DNA from: DASVDE01 sp963740065
Lineage (GTDB): Bacteria > Actinomycetota > Thermoleophilia > Solirubrobacterales > 70-9
Reading direction: 5' to 3'
Assembly: GCA_963740065.1 (NCBI GenBank)
Contig: CAVUCS010000006.1
Coordinates: forward strand, 62,001-126,000
DNA: 64,000 nucleotides
The translations under genes were made by a program, and so were the position numbers. The notes beneath the pieces are model-generated. The model was given only the letters and a program-made list of their open reading frames with translations. It searched no databases and was not told the DNA's origin. Positions 43,620 to 51,392 of this stretch are shown piece after piece; within the stretch, counting starts at the first letter, position 1, and each line of letters starts with the position of its first letter.

Positions 43620-43717
43620 TGAACCGCCCCGGGCAGCCCCGGCGGCGTCCTCGGTCGCTTACGTGCGGAGCACGCTGCGCTCCCTGCGTCCTCTCCAGGT
43701 CGGCCCAGGGCGGTTCA
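43620..43717. repeat. Inverted repeat just downstream of tRNA-Ser
   Basis: TGAACCGCCCCGGGC and GCCCAGGGCGGTTCA (14 of 15 complementary) enclose about 68 bp. The enclosed part has GCGTCCTC and CCTGCGTCC blocks like those flanking the hairpin in the propeller gene leaders. Confidence 0.6.
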
Positions 43718-43724
43718 GTCGCGG

Positions 43725-43730
43725 TAGCCT
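43725..43730 (+). promoter_or_regulatory. -10-like element of the K+ channel gene (leaderless type)
   Basis: TAGCCT, 7 nt before GTG 43738. Confidence 0.4.
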
Positions 43731-43737
43731 CAGCGCC

Positions 43738-44187
43738 GTGCCTTCCGCGGGAAACGACACCAACTGGGTGGTGAAGCGGATCAGCGCCAAACCGCTGACG
43801 GCGCGCCGGGCGGCGTTGGTCATCTCCGTCTTCACCCTGACCCTGACCGTGATCGCGGCGACCAGCGCCTTCCTGCTGGACCGCGACGACTTCCCCAACC
43901 TGGGGATCTCCATGTGGTGGGCGCTGCAGACGGTGACCACGGTCGGCTACGGCGACTTCGTGCCGCACAACACCGAGGGGCGGATCATCGGCTCCCTGGT
44001 CATGCTCGGCGGGATCAGCTTCGCGGCGGTGGTCACCGCCTCGATCGCGGCGGCGCTGATCGAGGCGGCGCGGCGGCGGGGGGTCGGGGGCAGCGAGAGA
44101 GAGGACCGGCTCAGCGCGAAACTGGACGAGATCTCCGCCCGCCTGGAGCGCCTCGAAGAGGCGGTCAAGCGCCCTCCGCAGCAGTAG
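43738..44187 (+). CDS. Two-TM potassium channel protein
   Basis: 149 residues. TM1 is ALVISVFTLTLTVIAATSAF, the pore helix and filter read WWALQTVTTVGYGDFVP (canonical TVGYGD), and TM2 is IIGSLVMLGGISFAAVVTAS. The C-terminal tail EREDRLSAKLDEISARLERL looks like a coiled coil that would hold the tetramer together; there is no RCK domain. GTG 43738 is chosen from the -10-like hexamer 7 nt upstream; the open frame extends upstream into the tRNA-distal repeat. The stop codon overlaps the -10 of the next gene. Confidence 0.9.
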   Translation: MPSAGNDTNWVVKRISAKPLTARRAALVISVFTLTLTVIAATSAFLLDRDDFPNLGISMWWALQTVTTVGYGDFVPHNTEGRIIGSLVMLGGISFAAVVTASIAAALIEAARRRGVGGSEREDRLSAKLDEISARLERLEEAVKRPPQQ

Positions 44188-44190
44188 GGT
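44185..44190 (+). promoter_or_regulatory. -10 element of the DHA2 MFS gene (leaderless type)
   Basis: TAGGGT, 7 nt before GTG 44198. Its first three bases are the stop codon of the K+ channel gene. Confidence 0.5.
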
Positions 44191-44197
44191 CTCGGCC

Positions 44198-45806
44198 GTG
44201 GCCAAGTGGGGAGTCCTCGCGGTCCTGGCGACCGCCCAGTTCCTGATGGTGCTCGATCAGGCCGTGATGAACGTCGCGATCTCCCAGCTGGTCGACGACT
44301 TCGACACCACGGTGACGACGATCCAGACGGTGATCGCCCTCTACGCGCTGGTGATGGCGGGGCTGATGCTGACCGGCGGCAAGCTCGGCGACATCTGGGG
44401 GCGGCGACGGGCCTTCGCGATCGGCCTCTGCATCTACGGCGTCGGGTCGGGGCTGACCGCCGCCGCCTGGAGCGTGCCCACGCTGACGCTCGGCTGGTCG
44501 ATCCTGGAGGGGATCGGCGCGGCGCTGGTCCTGCCGGCGATGGTCGCGCTGGTCGCCGGCAACTACAAGGGACCGGACCGAGCGATCGCCTACGGCGTCC
44601 TCGGCGGGGTCGCCGGCGCCGGCATCGCGGTCGGCCCGATCCTCGGTGGATGGATGACCACCGACTTCACCTGGCGGCTGGTCTTCGTCGGCGAGGTGGT
44701 CGTCGCGATCGGAATCCTGCTCGGGACGAAACTGATCCGCGAGCCCGAACGGGAGAGAGGCGCACCGCGCCTCGACTGGGTGGGGAGCGTGCTCTCGGCG
44801 TCCGGTCTGGCGCTGATCGTGCTCGGCGTCCTGCAGGCGAGCAACTGGGGCTGGCTCAAACCGCACAACTCCCCGGTCGAGCCTTTCGGCTTCTCCCTGA
44901 CCCCGTTCGTGATCGCCGCCGGCGCACTCGTCCTCGCCGGCTTCCGCGCCTGGGAACGCCGCCGCGAGGAGCGCGGCGAGGAGCCCCTCATTCACTTCCG
45001 CCTGTTCAAGATTCCACGCCTGCGCGGCGGGGTCGCGAATGCTGCTGGCCCAGAACCTGATCCTGATGGGGATCTTCTTCACGATTCCCCTCTTCCTGCA
45101 GATCGTTCAGGGGCTGGACGCGCTGGAGACGGGGGTGCGAATGCTGCCCGCCTCGGTCGGGCTCTTCGTCGCCGCGCTCAGCGGCTCGGCGCTGTCGAGA
45201 CGGTTCGCCGCTCGCGGCCTGGTGCGGGCGGGGCTCGCCGTCACCCTCATCGCCATCCTCTTGCTGCTGGACACGATCGAACCGAGCCTCGACAACACCT
45301 CCTTCCTCATCGCGATGGGCGTGCTCGGCATCGGGATGGGGCTGATCGTCTCCCAGCTGGGGAACGTGGTCCAGTCCGCGGTCGGCGACCGCGACCGCAG
45401 CGAGGCCGGCGGGCTACAGAACACCGCCCAGCAACTCGGCTCCTCGTTGGGGACGGCGTTGCTCGGCGCGATCGTGATCAGCGGGCTGGCCACCGCCTTC
45501 TCGGCGAACATCGCCGACGATCCGGCGATCTCCGACCAGGTGAGCAACCAGGTCGAGGTGCGCCTCAGCGCCGGCGGCAGCTTCGTCGAGTCCGACCAGG
45601 TGAGAGCCACCGCGATCGCGGCCGGGCTGGACACCATGACGACCTCCGCTTTGGTCAACGACTACGAGGACGCGCAGCTGCAAGCGCTGAAGACCGCCTT
45701 CCTCTTCGCGGCGCTGCTGACCACCGCCGCGTTCTGGACGACGCGGCGCCTGCCGACCCAGCGCTTTGACGAACTCCAGGCGGGCCTGGTCGAACCCAGT
45801 ACGTAG
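44198..45806 (+). pseudogene. DHA2-family (EmrB/QacA-like, 14-TM) MFS exporter, frameshifted
   Basis: Both halves of a typical 14-TM drug exporter are present. The first frame runs from GTG 44198 (LDQAVMNVAISQLVDDF; GGKLGDIWGRRRAFAIGL, motif A; GVAGAGIAVGPILGGW, motif C) to HFRLFKIPRLRGGVA. The second begins at 45039 with MLLAQNLILMGIFFTIPLF and ends at 45806. One extra A at about 45038 (GCGAATG against expected GCGATG) shifts the frame. Everything else is well conserved, so either the inactivation is very recent or the base is a sequencing error. A complete protein would have about 535 residues. Confidence 0.87.
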
Positions 45807-45856
45807 CTTCCACGGTCGATATTCGCGGGTATTTGGCCGACGATCTATGAACAGCC

Positions 45857-47989
45857 ATGTGCCCCTCGAATAAAACTGACCGATCAGCGCTGCAGGGCGT
45901 CGACTTCGAGAGGCTCGTCGACTCGATTCCCCAAATCGTCTGGACGGCCGCCTCAGACGGAACCCCGGAGTACCTCAGCCGACGAGGCACCGAGTACACG
46001 GGTTTGAGACATGGCGAGAGGTATGGATGGGACCTGGCCGAGCTGATCCACCCCGATGACATCGGGGGCGGGCTAAAAGCATGGCGCGGCGCCGTTGCGG
46101 AAAACGTTCCCTACGAGATTTCGCTGCGCCTCCGCTCCGACGACGGCAGATACCGCCGCCACATGTTCAGCGCGCTGCCGGTGCGTGACTACGCCGGAAA
46201 CGTGGTGCAGTGGGCCGGAACGGCAACCGACATTGAAGAGCAATCCGGCCTCGAAGAGAGGCTCCACCAGGCGCAACGCCGGGTGGCAGAGGTGCTGTCG
46301 CTGCTGGAGACGCTGCAGTCGGCTGCGCCCATTGGCCTTGGCTTCTGCGACCGCGATTTCCGCATGCTCAGAGTCAACGATGCGCTCGCGGCGACCAACG
46401 GCATCCCGGCCGAGCAACAGATCGGCCGCACCGTCCCCGAGATGATCCCGGAGATCTGGCCCCAGCTTGAGCCGGTTTATCAAGGCGTGATCGATAGCGG
46501 AGAGCCGGTGATCAATGCCGAAGCGAGCGGCGTGCTGCCCGGCTCCGAGCACGAGCAGACCTGGCTGACGAGCTTCTACCCGGTTTACGTCGAGGAGGAT
46601 GTGATCGGCCTCGGCATCGTCGTCGTCAACATCACCGAGCGCAAGACGATGGAGCGCAAGTTGGAGGATCTCGCCGACCACGATCCACTCACCGGCCTCG
46701 TCAACCGCCGCCGCCTACACGTCGACCTCGAACGGGTGATCAAGACCGGCGCCCGCTACGGGCACACCGGGGCCGTGTTGGTGCTGGACATCGACAACTT
46801 CAAGTTGACCAACGACTCCTACGGTCACCTCTCTGGCGACAACCAGCTGAATTCCGTGGCGCGCGTGCTGGTCGACCGGTTACGCGAAACGGACATCGCA
46901 GCCCGCACCGGCGGCGATGAGTTCGTAGCGGTCCTGCCGGAGACCACGGCGGACCATGCGATGGGGGTCGCCCGCGATCTGCGCTCTCAACTCTCCGAAC
47001 GCAGATCCGGCTTGCCGATCCAGGTGAGCATCGGCATCGCCCCCTTCAACGGCGCCGAAGCGGTAACGACGGATGACCTCCTCGCCGCCGCCGACACCGC
47101 GATGTACAGGGCAAAGGGAGACGGAGGCGGCCGAGTCGCCCTATACGACGGACCCGCCGGTGAAGTCCGGTCGCGGGTCCGCCACATTCAGGCCGCACTG
47201 ACCGATGACCGCTTCGTCCTTTACGGGCAGCCGATCGTCGACCTCAGCAGTGGCGAGATCGACCACCACGAGTTACTGATCCGGATGCGCGGCGAGGACG
47301 GGCAGATCATCCTTCCGCAGGAGTTCGTACCGATCGCCGAGGAGTTTTCGCTGATGCGAGAGATCGACCGCTGGGTGGTTCGCCAGGCGCTCGACCTCGC
47401 CCGCCACCAGTCGGTGAGCGCAAACCTGTCTGGCCTCTCTGTCGGCGATCCCCAAATCCTCACCGATGTCCGCGAGGCGATCGGCGAGGGGCTCGACCCC
47501 CGCAACCTCAGATTCGAGCTGACCGAGACGTCGGTGATGGCGGACTTCGACAGAGCCATGCAGTTCATCTGCGCGCTCGTTGAACTCGGGTGTGAGATAG
47601 CGCTCGACGATTTTGGCACCGGCTTTGGGACCTTCCTCTATCTCAAGAACCTGCCCGCGAACTATCTGAAGATCGATATGGAGTTCGTCCGCGGCATCAA
47701 CGGCGATCCGGTGGACCGACTCATCGTCGAATCGATCATCACCGTTGCGCACGCGGTCGGGAAGAAGACGATCGCCGAAGGTGTCGAAACCGCGGAGGTC
47801 CTGGAGACTCTTAGGGAGCTGGGCGTCGACTACGCCCAGGGGTGGTACTTCGGCAGACCGAGCCCGGTTCTCGAGGGACAGAGAGATGCTCAGTCGCGCA
47901 GCAACAGTCCCAACTCCACGAGTTGCGACTCGATCCCGGCGCAGACGTTGTCGCAGAGATCCAGCACCGCCGGATCGGCGATCCGGTAG
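45857..47989 (+). CDS. PAS-PAS-GGDEF-EAL cyclic-di-GMP signalling protein
   Basis: 710 residues, no membrane segment. PAS 1 spans about 17-130 (LVDSIPQIVWTAASDGTPEY), PAS 2 about 150-268 (SAAPIGLGFCDRDFRMLRVN). The GGDEF domain (about 285-440) has an intact RTGGDEF active site and an RETD inhibitory site five residues before GGDEF. The EAL domain (about 445-690) has ELL in place of EAL, but retains ELTET, LDDFGTGFG, YLKID, IAEGVET and YAQGWYFGRP, so phosphodiesterase activity is plausible. The last 100 bp lie antisense to the convergent ArsR gene, giving an unconserved Ser-rich tail (QSRSNSPNSTSCDSIPAQ). It senses an unknown signal through PAS. Confidence 0.92.
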   Translation: MCPSNKTDRSALQGVDFERLVDSIPQIVWTAASDGTPEYLSRRGTEYTGLRHGERYGWDLAELIHPDDIGGGLKAWRGAVAENVPYEISLRLRSDDGRYRRHMFSALPVRDYAGNVVQWAGTATDIEEQSGLEERLHQAQRRVAEVLSLLETLQSAAPIGLGFCDRDFRMLRVNDALAATNGIPAEQQIGRTVPEMIPEIWPQLEPVYQGVIDSGEPVINAEASGVLPGSEHEQTWLTSFYPVYVEEDVIGLGIVVVNITERKTMERKLEDLADHDPLTGLVNRRRLHVDLERVIKTGARYGHTGAVLVLDIDNFKLTNDSYGHLSGDNQLNSVARVLVDRLRETDIAARTGGDEFVAVLPETTADHAMGVARDLRSQLSERRSGLPIQVSIGIAPFNGAEAVTTDDLLAAADTAMYRAKGDGGGRVALYDGPAGEVRSRVRHIQAALTDDRFVLYGQPIVDLSSGEIDHHELLIRMRGEDGQIILPQEFVPIAEEFSLMREIDRWVVRQALDLARHQSVSANLSGLSVGDPQILTDVREAIGEGLDPRNLRFELTETSVMADFDRAMQFICALVELGCEIALDDFGTGFGTFLYLKNLPANYLKIDMEFVRGINGDPVDRLIVESIITVAHAVGKKTIAEGVETAEVLETLRELGVDYAQGWYFGRPSPVLEGQRDAQSRSNSPNSTSCDSIPAQTLSQRSSTAGSAIR

Positions 47990-48225
47990 ATCGAACTGGT
48001 TCCCTGCTTGCGCCGCGCGACGAAACCCTCGGCGCGCAGCGCGGCGAGATGCTTGGAGACGTTCTGCTGGGAGGCGCCGAGCGCCTCGGCGATCTCCCCC
48101 ACCGAGGCCTCCTCGCGGGTGCGCAGCAGATCGATGACGCGAAGGCGGGTGGGGTCGGACAGCGCGCTGAAGCGGCGCGCGATCAGATCGGCGGCGTCGT
48201 GGTTGAGAGGGCTCTTCATCGCCAT
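47890..48225 (-). CDS. ArsR-family transcriptional regulator
   Basis: 111 residues. Winged helix-turn-helix: FSALSDPTRLRVIDLLRTRE, VGEIAEALGASQQNVSKHLA, ALRAEGFVARRKQGTSSIYR. A single Cys-containing C-terminal stretch (LDLCDNVCAGIESQ) could form a metal or redox site but lacks the classical ELCVCD motif. It is divergent from the DUF2892-MMPL operon with a perfect 16-bp operator-like palindrome between them. It overlaps the 3' end of the GGDEF/EAL gene by 100 bp. Confidence 0.9.
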   Translation of the reverse strand: MAMKSPLNHDAADLIARRFSALSDPTRLRVIDLLRTREEASVGEIAEALGASQQNVSKHLAALRAEGFVARRKQGTSSIYRIADPAVLDLCDNVCAGIESQLVELGLLLRD

Positions 48226-48249
48226 GGCTGTCTGCTACTGTACCGCTTC

Positions 48250-48265
48250 ACAACTTAAAAGTTGT
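48250..48265. promoter_or_regulatory. Candidate ArsR operator
   Basis: ACAACTT-AA-AAGTTGT, a perfect inverted repeat between the divergent arsR-like gene and the DUF2892 gene. It lies in the only A/T-rich patch of the region and continues into TTAATTTGT. Confidence 0.6.
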
Positions 48266-48300
48266 TAATTTGTGTTTACTCACTTGACCCGAGGATAGAG

Positions 48301-48576
48301 ATGACCCCACAGAGCACCCTTCTCGACGTTCCGGCCTCCCCCCCGAGCTCCGAACCAGGCGCGAACTCTGATTGGCCGCTGGAGCGGATCTTGTTTCTGA
48401 TGGCCGGGACGATGACTGGGCTCAGCGCCATCCTGAGCGCCGTGGTAAGTCCATGGTTCCTGCTGCTGACCGGGTTCGTCGCGCTCAACCAGCTCGCCTT
48501 CGTTTTCGTCGGCAACTGCCCCAGCTCATGGGCGCTGCGCCGCTACTTCGGCGTCAAGGCGGCAGGCGATCGATGA
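48301..48576 (+). CDS. DUF2892-type small membrane protein
   Basis: 91 residues. Two membrane helices (RILFLMAGTMTGLSAILSAV and PWFLLLTGFVALNQLAFVFV) and the following NCPSSWALRRYFGVK match the YgaP-like DUF2892 layout, in which a Cys-Pro pair follows the second helix. ATG 48301 has GAGG 6-7 nt upstream. The stop overlaps the start of the MMPL gene (ATGA). Such proteins are often encoded with ArsR regulators and sulfur- or metal-related transporters. Confidence 0.8.
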   Translation: MTPQSTLLDVPASPPSSEPGANSDWPLERILFLMAGTMTGLSAILSAVVSPWFLLLTGFVALNQLAFVFVGNCPSSWALRRYFGVKAAGDR

Positions 48577-50759
48577 CCGCATTGGGGCCGGTCGGGCGGC
48601 TGGGGCGCTTCGCGGCGACGCGGCGACGCTGGGTCTTCATCGCCTGGGCGATCATCGCGATCGGGCTCGGGGCGCTGGCACCGCGGGTGGAGCACGCCCT
48701 GTCCGGCGCGGGCTGGGACGCGAACGGGTCCGAGTCCGTGGTGGTGCGTAAGCAGATCGATGCTCAGTTCGCCGGAGCCGGCTCCTACGCGCTGCAGGTC
48801 GCCGTCCACTCAACCGACAGGACCACAGCCGACCCGGCCTTCCGCCGCACCTTGACCCGGGTGGAAGCGACGCTCGCCGCCGACCCGGCCGTCTCCCGGG
48901 TGGCGGCCCCACAACCCGGCCGAACGATTTCCGGCGACGGGCACACCGCGGTCGTCTTCGCGGGCGCCGCCAAAGACCCGAACGGGATGGTCGCCGCCGC
49001 GGAGGATCTGAAGGATCCGCTGGCTGCGGCGGCGGCGCCGGGGGTCGAAGTGAGCGTGACCGGGGCCTCCGGGATGTGGTCGGACTTCAACAAAGCCAAC
49101 AAAAACGCGATGCTCAAATCCGAGCTGCTCTCCTGGCCGGTAACGCTGGCGATCCTGTTGCTGGCATTCGGCTCACTGGTCGCCGCCGGGTTGCCACTGA
49201 TGCTGACGATCGTCGGGCTGATCGCCTCGGCCGGAGTCCTTTACCTGGGCACGAAGTTCGCGCCGATCTCAATCTGGGCGATGAACTTCGCCCTGATGTT
49301 CGCGCTGGCGCTCGGCATCGACTACGCGCTGTTCGTCGTCATGCGCTTCCGCAACGCGCTGTTCGGCCAAGGCCTCGACCCCGTCGACGCCGTTGCGGAG
49401 ACGATGGACACCGCGGGCAAGGCCGTGCTCTTCTCCGCGGTGACCGTGCTGGTCTCCCTCTCGGCGGTGATGCTGGTGCCGAGCACGGCCTTCCGCTCGG
49501 TTTCGCTGGGGATCATGATCGCGGTGCTGTTTGTGCTGGCGGCGACGCTGACGCTGCTTCCGGCCGTGCTCGCCAAGCTCGGCTCCCGCGTTGACAAGCT
49601 CGCCCTCCCCTGGGCCCACAGCGGCGAGCACCGCTCGCCGCGCTTCGCCCGCTGGGGCGAGCTGCTCTGGCGGCGCCCCCTGATCTTCGGCGGGATCGCG
49701 CTGGTCGCGCTGGGGGCCCTGGCGTTTCCCGTCCTCAGCCTGAAGACGGGGATGCCGTCGATCAAGGTCGTGCCCAAGGAAGACGGCTCCCGAGTCGGCT
49801 ACGACCAGATCGTCGCCGCCTTCGGCCCCGGCGCCCCCGGCGCGCTGCAAGTGCTGACACCGGCGAATGAGGCCCCGGCGGTCACCGCGACCCTGCGCGC
49901 CGACCCCGGCATCGCCGCCGAGTTCGGAGTTATTCCCGCTATGCGGGAACAAAGACGAACTCGGCGGGAGGGGGTGGTGCTGATTCAGGCGATTCCTGCC
50001 GCCGGGCCCTCGAGCGACGCCTTTGGCGCGACCGTTGATCGCCTGCGCTCCGACCTGCCTCCCGCCGCGTTGGTCGGCGGCCCGGCGGTTGAGAATCACG
50101 ACCTGGAGGCGTCGCTGGCCGCGAAGACGCCGCTGGCGATCGGCGTCATCCTGGCGCTCGGCTTCATCCTGCTGCTGGTCGCCTTCCAGGCGCCCTTGAT
50201 CGCCGCGATCGGCGTGCTGGTCAACCTGCTCTCCACCGGCGCGGCCTTCGGCGTCGCCAAGCTGATCTTCCAGGACGGGCACCTCGCCGGTCCGCTCGGC
50301 TTTGAGCCTCAGGGCTTCCTCGACGCCTGGGGACCGATCTTCTTCTTCGCGATGATCTTCGCGATCGCGATGGACTACACCGTCTTCCTGCTCTCCTCGG
50401 CGCGCGAGCACTGGGAGGAGACGGGCGACGCGAAGGCGGCGATGGTCGGCGGCGTGGCCCACTCCGGCCGGGTGATCCTCGCCGCCGGCGCGGTGATGGT
50501 CGCGGTCTTCTTCACCTTCGCCCTCTCGGGACCGCTGCCGCCAAAGGAGATGGGCGTGATCCTCGGCGTCGCCGTCCTGCTCGACACCTTCCTGGTGCGC
50601 CTGCTGCTGCTGCCGGTCTTCCTCCGCCTCGCCGGCAACGCCGCCTGGTACCTCCCCGCGTGGCTCAATCGCCTACTACCCAATGTTCGCTTTGGCCACG
50701 GAGAAGCGACTACGCCGCGCGTAGAGCCTGCGCCGGTGGCGGGAGCAGAGCCGAGCTAG
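48573..50759 (+). CDS. MMPL-family (RND superfamily) transporter with a palindromic element inserted in frame
   Basis: 728 residues with the two-half MMPL layout. TM1 is [15 protein letters not shown]. The first porter domain is followed by five TMs ([40 protein letters not shown], with the family GIDYALF motif). The second half has [20 protein letters not shown] and [20 protein letters not shown]. Residues about 449-465 (within [18 protein letters not shown]) are encoded by a 51-bp family 3 palindrome inserted in the second porter domain without breaking the frame. Start ATG 48573 overlaps the DUF2892 stop. Probably exports lipids or toxic compounds under ArsR control. Confidence 0.9.
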   Translation: MTALGPVGRLGRFAATRRRWVFIAWAIIAIGLGALAPRVEHALSGAGWDANGSESVVVRKQIDAQFAGAGSYALQVAVHSTDRTTADPAFRRTLTRVEATLAADPAVSRVAAPQPGRTISGDGHTAVVFAGAAKDPNGMVAAAEDLKDPLAAAAAPGVEVSVTGASGMWSDFNKANKNAMLKSELLSWPVTLAILLLAFGSLVAAGLPLMLTIVGLIASAGVLYLGTKFAPISIWAMNFALMFALALGIDYALFVVMRFRNALFGQGLDPVDAVAETMDTAGKAVLFSAVTVLVSLSAVMLVPSTAFRSVSLGIMIAVLFVLAATLTLLPAVLAKLGSRVDKLALPWAHSGEHRSPRFARWGELLWRRPLIFGGIALVALGALAFPVLSLKTGMPSIKVVPKEDGSRVGYDQIVAAFGPGAPGALQVLTPANEAPAVTATLRADPGIAAEFGVIPAMREQRRTRREGVVLIQAIPAAGPSSDAFGATVDRLRSDLPPAALVGGPAVENHDLEASLAAKTPLAIGVILALGFILLLVAFQAPLIAAIGVLVNLLSTGAAFGVAKLIFQDGHLAGPLGFEPQGFLDAWGPIFFFAMIFAIAMDYTVFLLSSAREHWEETGDAKAAMVGGVAHSGRVILAAGAVMVAVFFTFALSGPLPPKEMGVILGVAVLLDTFLVRLLLLPVFLRLAGNAAWYLPAWLNRLLPNVRFGHGEATTPRVEPAPVAGAEPS
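49916..49966. repeat. Family 3 palindromic element (51 bp) inside the MMPL gene
   Basis: CGCCGAGTTCG and CGAACTCGGCG ends, with an inner stem around GTTCCCGC/GCGGGAAC. It matches the copy at 63783-63833 and lies wholly within coding sequence. Confidence 0.88.
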
Positions 50760-51214
50760 TCGGCGAGCTCGACGCGCTCGATGACCTGCGGCTCGAGCGG
50801 TCTGTCGGCGGCGTCGGTCTCGGTCGACTCGATCGCGTCGACCACATCCATGCCGTCGACGATGCGGCCGAAGACGGTGTGCTTGCCGTCCAACCAAGGC
50901 GCCGCCTCGGTGGTGACGATGAAGAACTGGGAGCCGTTGGTGTTGGGGCCCGCGTTTGCCATCGCCAGGGCGCCGCGCTCGACCTTGTTGGAGTTGAACT
51001 CGTCCTCGAAGGTGTAGCCGGGCCCGCCGCGGCCGGTGCCCTCGGGGCAGCCGCCCTGGATCATGAAGTCGGTGATGACGCGGTGGAAGACGAGCCCGTC
51101 GTAGAAGCCGTCGGTCGTCAGTCTGCGGAAGTTCTCAACGGTCTTGGGCGCGTCGTCGTCGTGCAACTCGATGACGATCGGCCCGGCGCTGGTGTGAAGG
51201 GTCGCCTGCGACAT
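50756..51214 (-). CDS. Cyclophilin-type peptidyl-prolyl cis-trans isomerase
   Basis: 152 residues. The family core is complete: [79 protein letters not shown]. The catalytic Arg (FHRVI), Gln (GSQFF) and His (KHTVFG) are present. No signal peptide, so cytoplasmic. ATG 51214 has TAGGGT 8 nt upstream. The stop codon overlaps the convergent MMPL stop in the tetranucleotide CTAG. Confidence 0.93.
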   Translation of the reverse strand: MSQATLHTSAGPIVIELHDDDAPKTVENFRRLTTDGFYDGLVFHRVITDFMIQGGCPEGTGRGGPGYTFEDEFNSNKVERGALAMANAGPNTNGSQFFIVTTEAAPWLDGKHTVFGRIVDGMDVVDAIESTETDAADRPLEPQVIERVELAD

Positions 51215-51222
51215 GGCGGCAA

Positions 51223-51228
51223 ACCCTA
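51223..51228 (-). promoter_or_regulatory. -10 element of the cyclophilin gene (leaderless type)
   Basis: TAGGGT on the minus strand, 8 nt before ATG 51214. Confidence 0.45.
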
Positions 51229-51255
51229 CCGATCCACGCGCCCCCGGCCCGCCCC

Positions 51256-51300
51256 GGTGCAACGCATAAAGGGGGTAATAGGCGGTTTTTGCGTTGCACC
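51256..51300. repeat. Family 1 palindromic element (45 bp)
   Basis: GGTGCAACGC...GCGTTGCACC, upstream of the cyclophilin gene. Confidence 0.88.
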
Positions 51301-51327
51301 TCGGCGGGGGGAACTGCGGAGCGGCCC

Positions 51328-51372
51328 GGTGCAACGCAAAGAGGGGGCATAGGCCGTCGTTTGCGTTGCACC
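51328..51372. repeat. Family 1 palindromic element (45 bp)
   Basis: GGTGCAACGC...GCGTTGCACC, 27 bp after the previous copy and 20 bp before the stop codon of the secreted protein gene. Confidence 0.88.
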
Positions 51373-51392
51373 GGGGCTGCTGGGGGCGCGGG

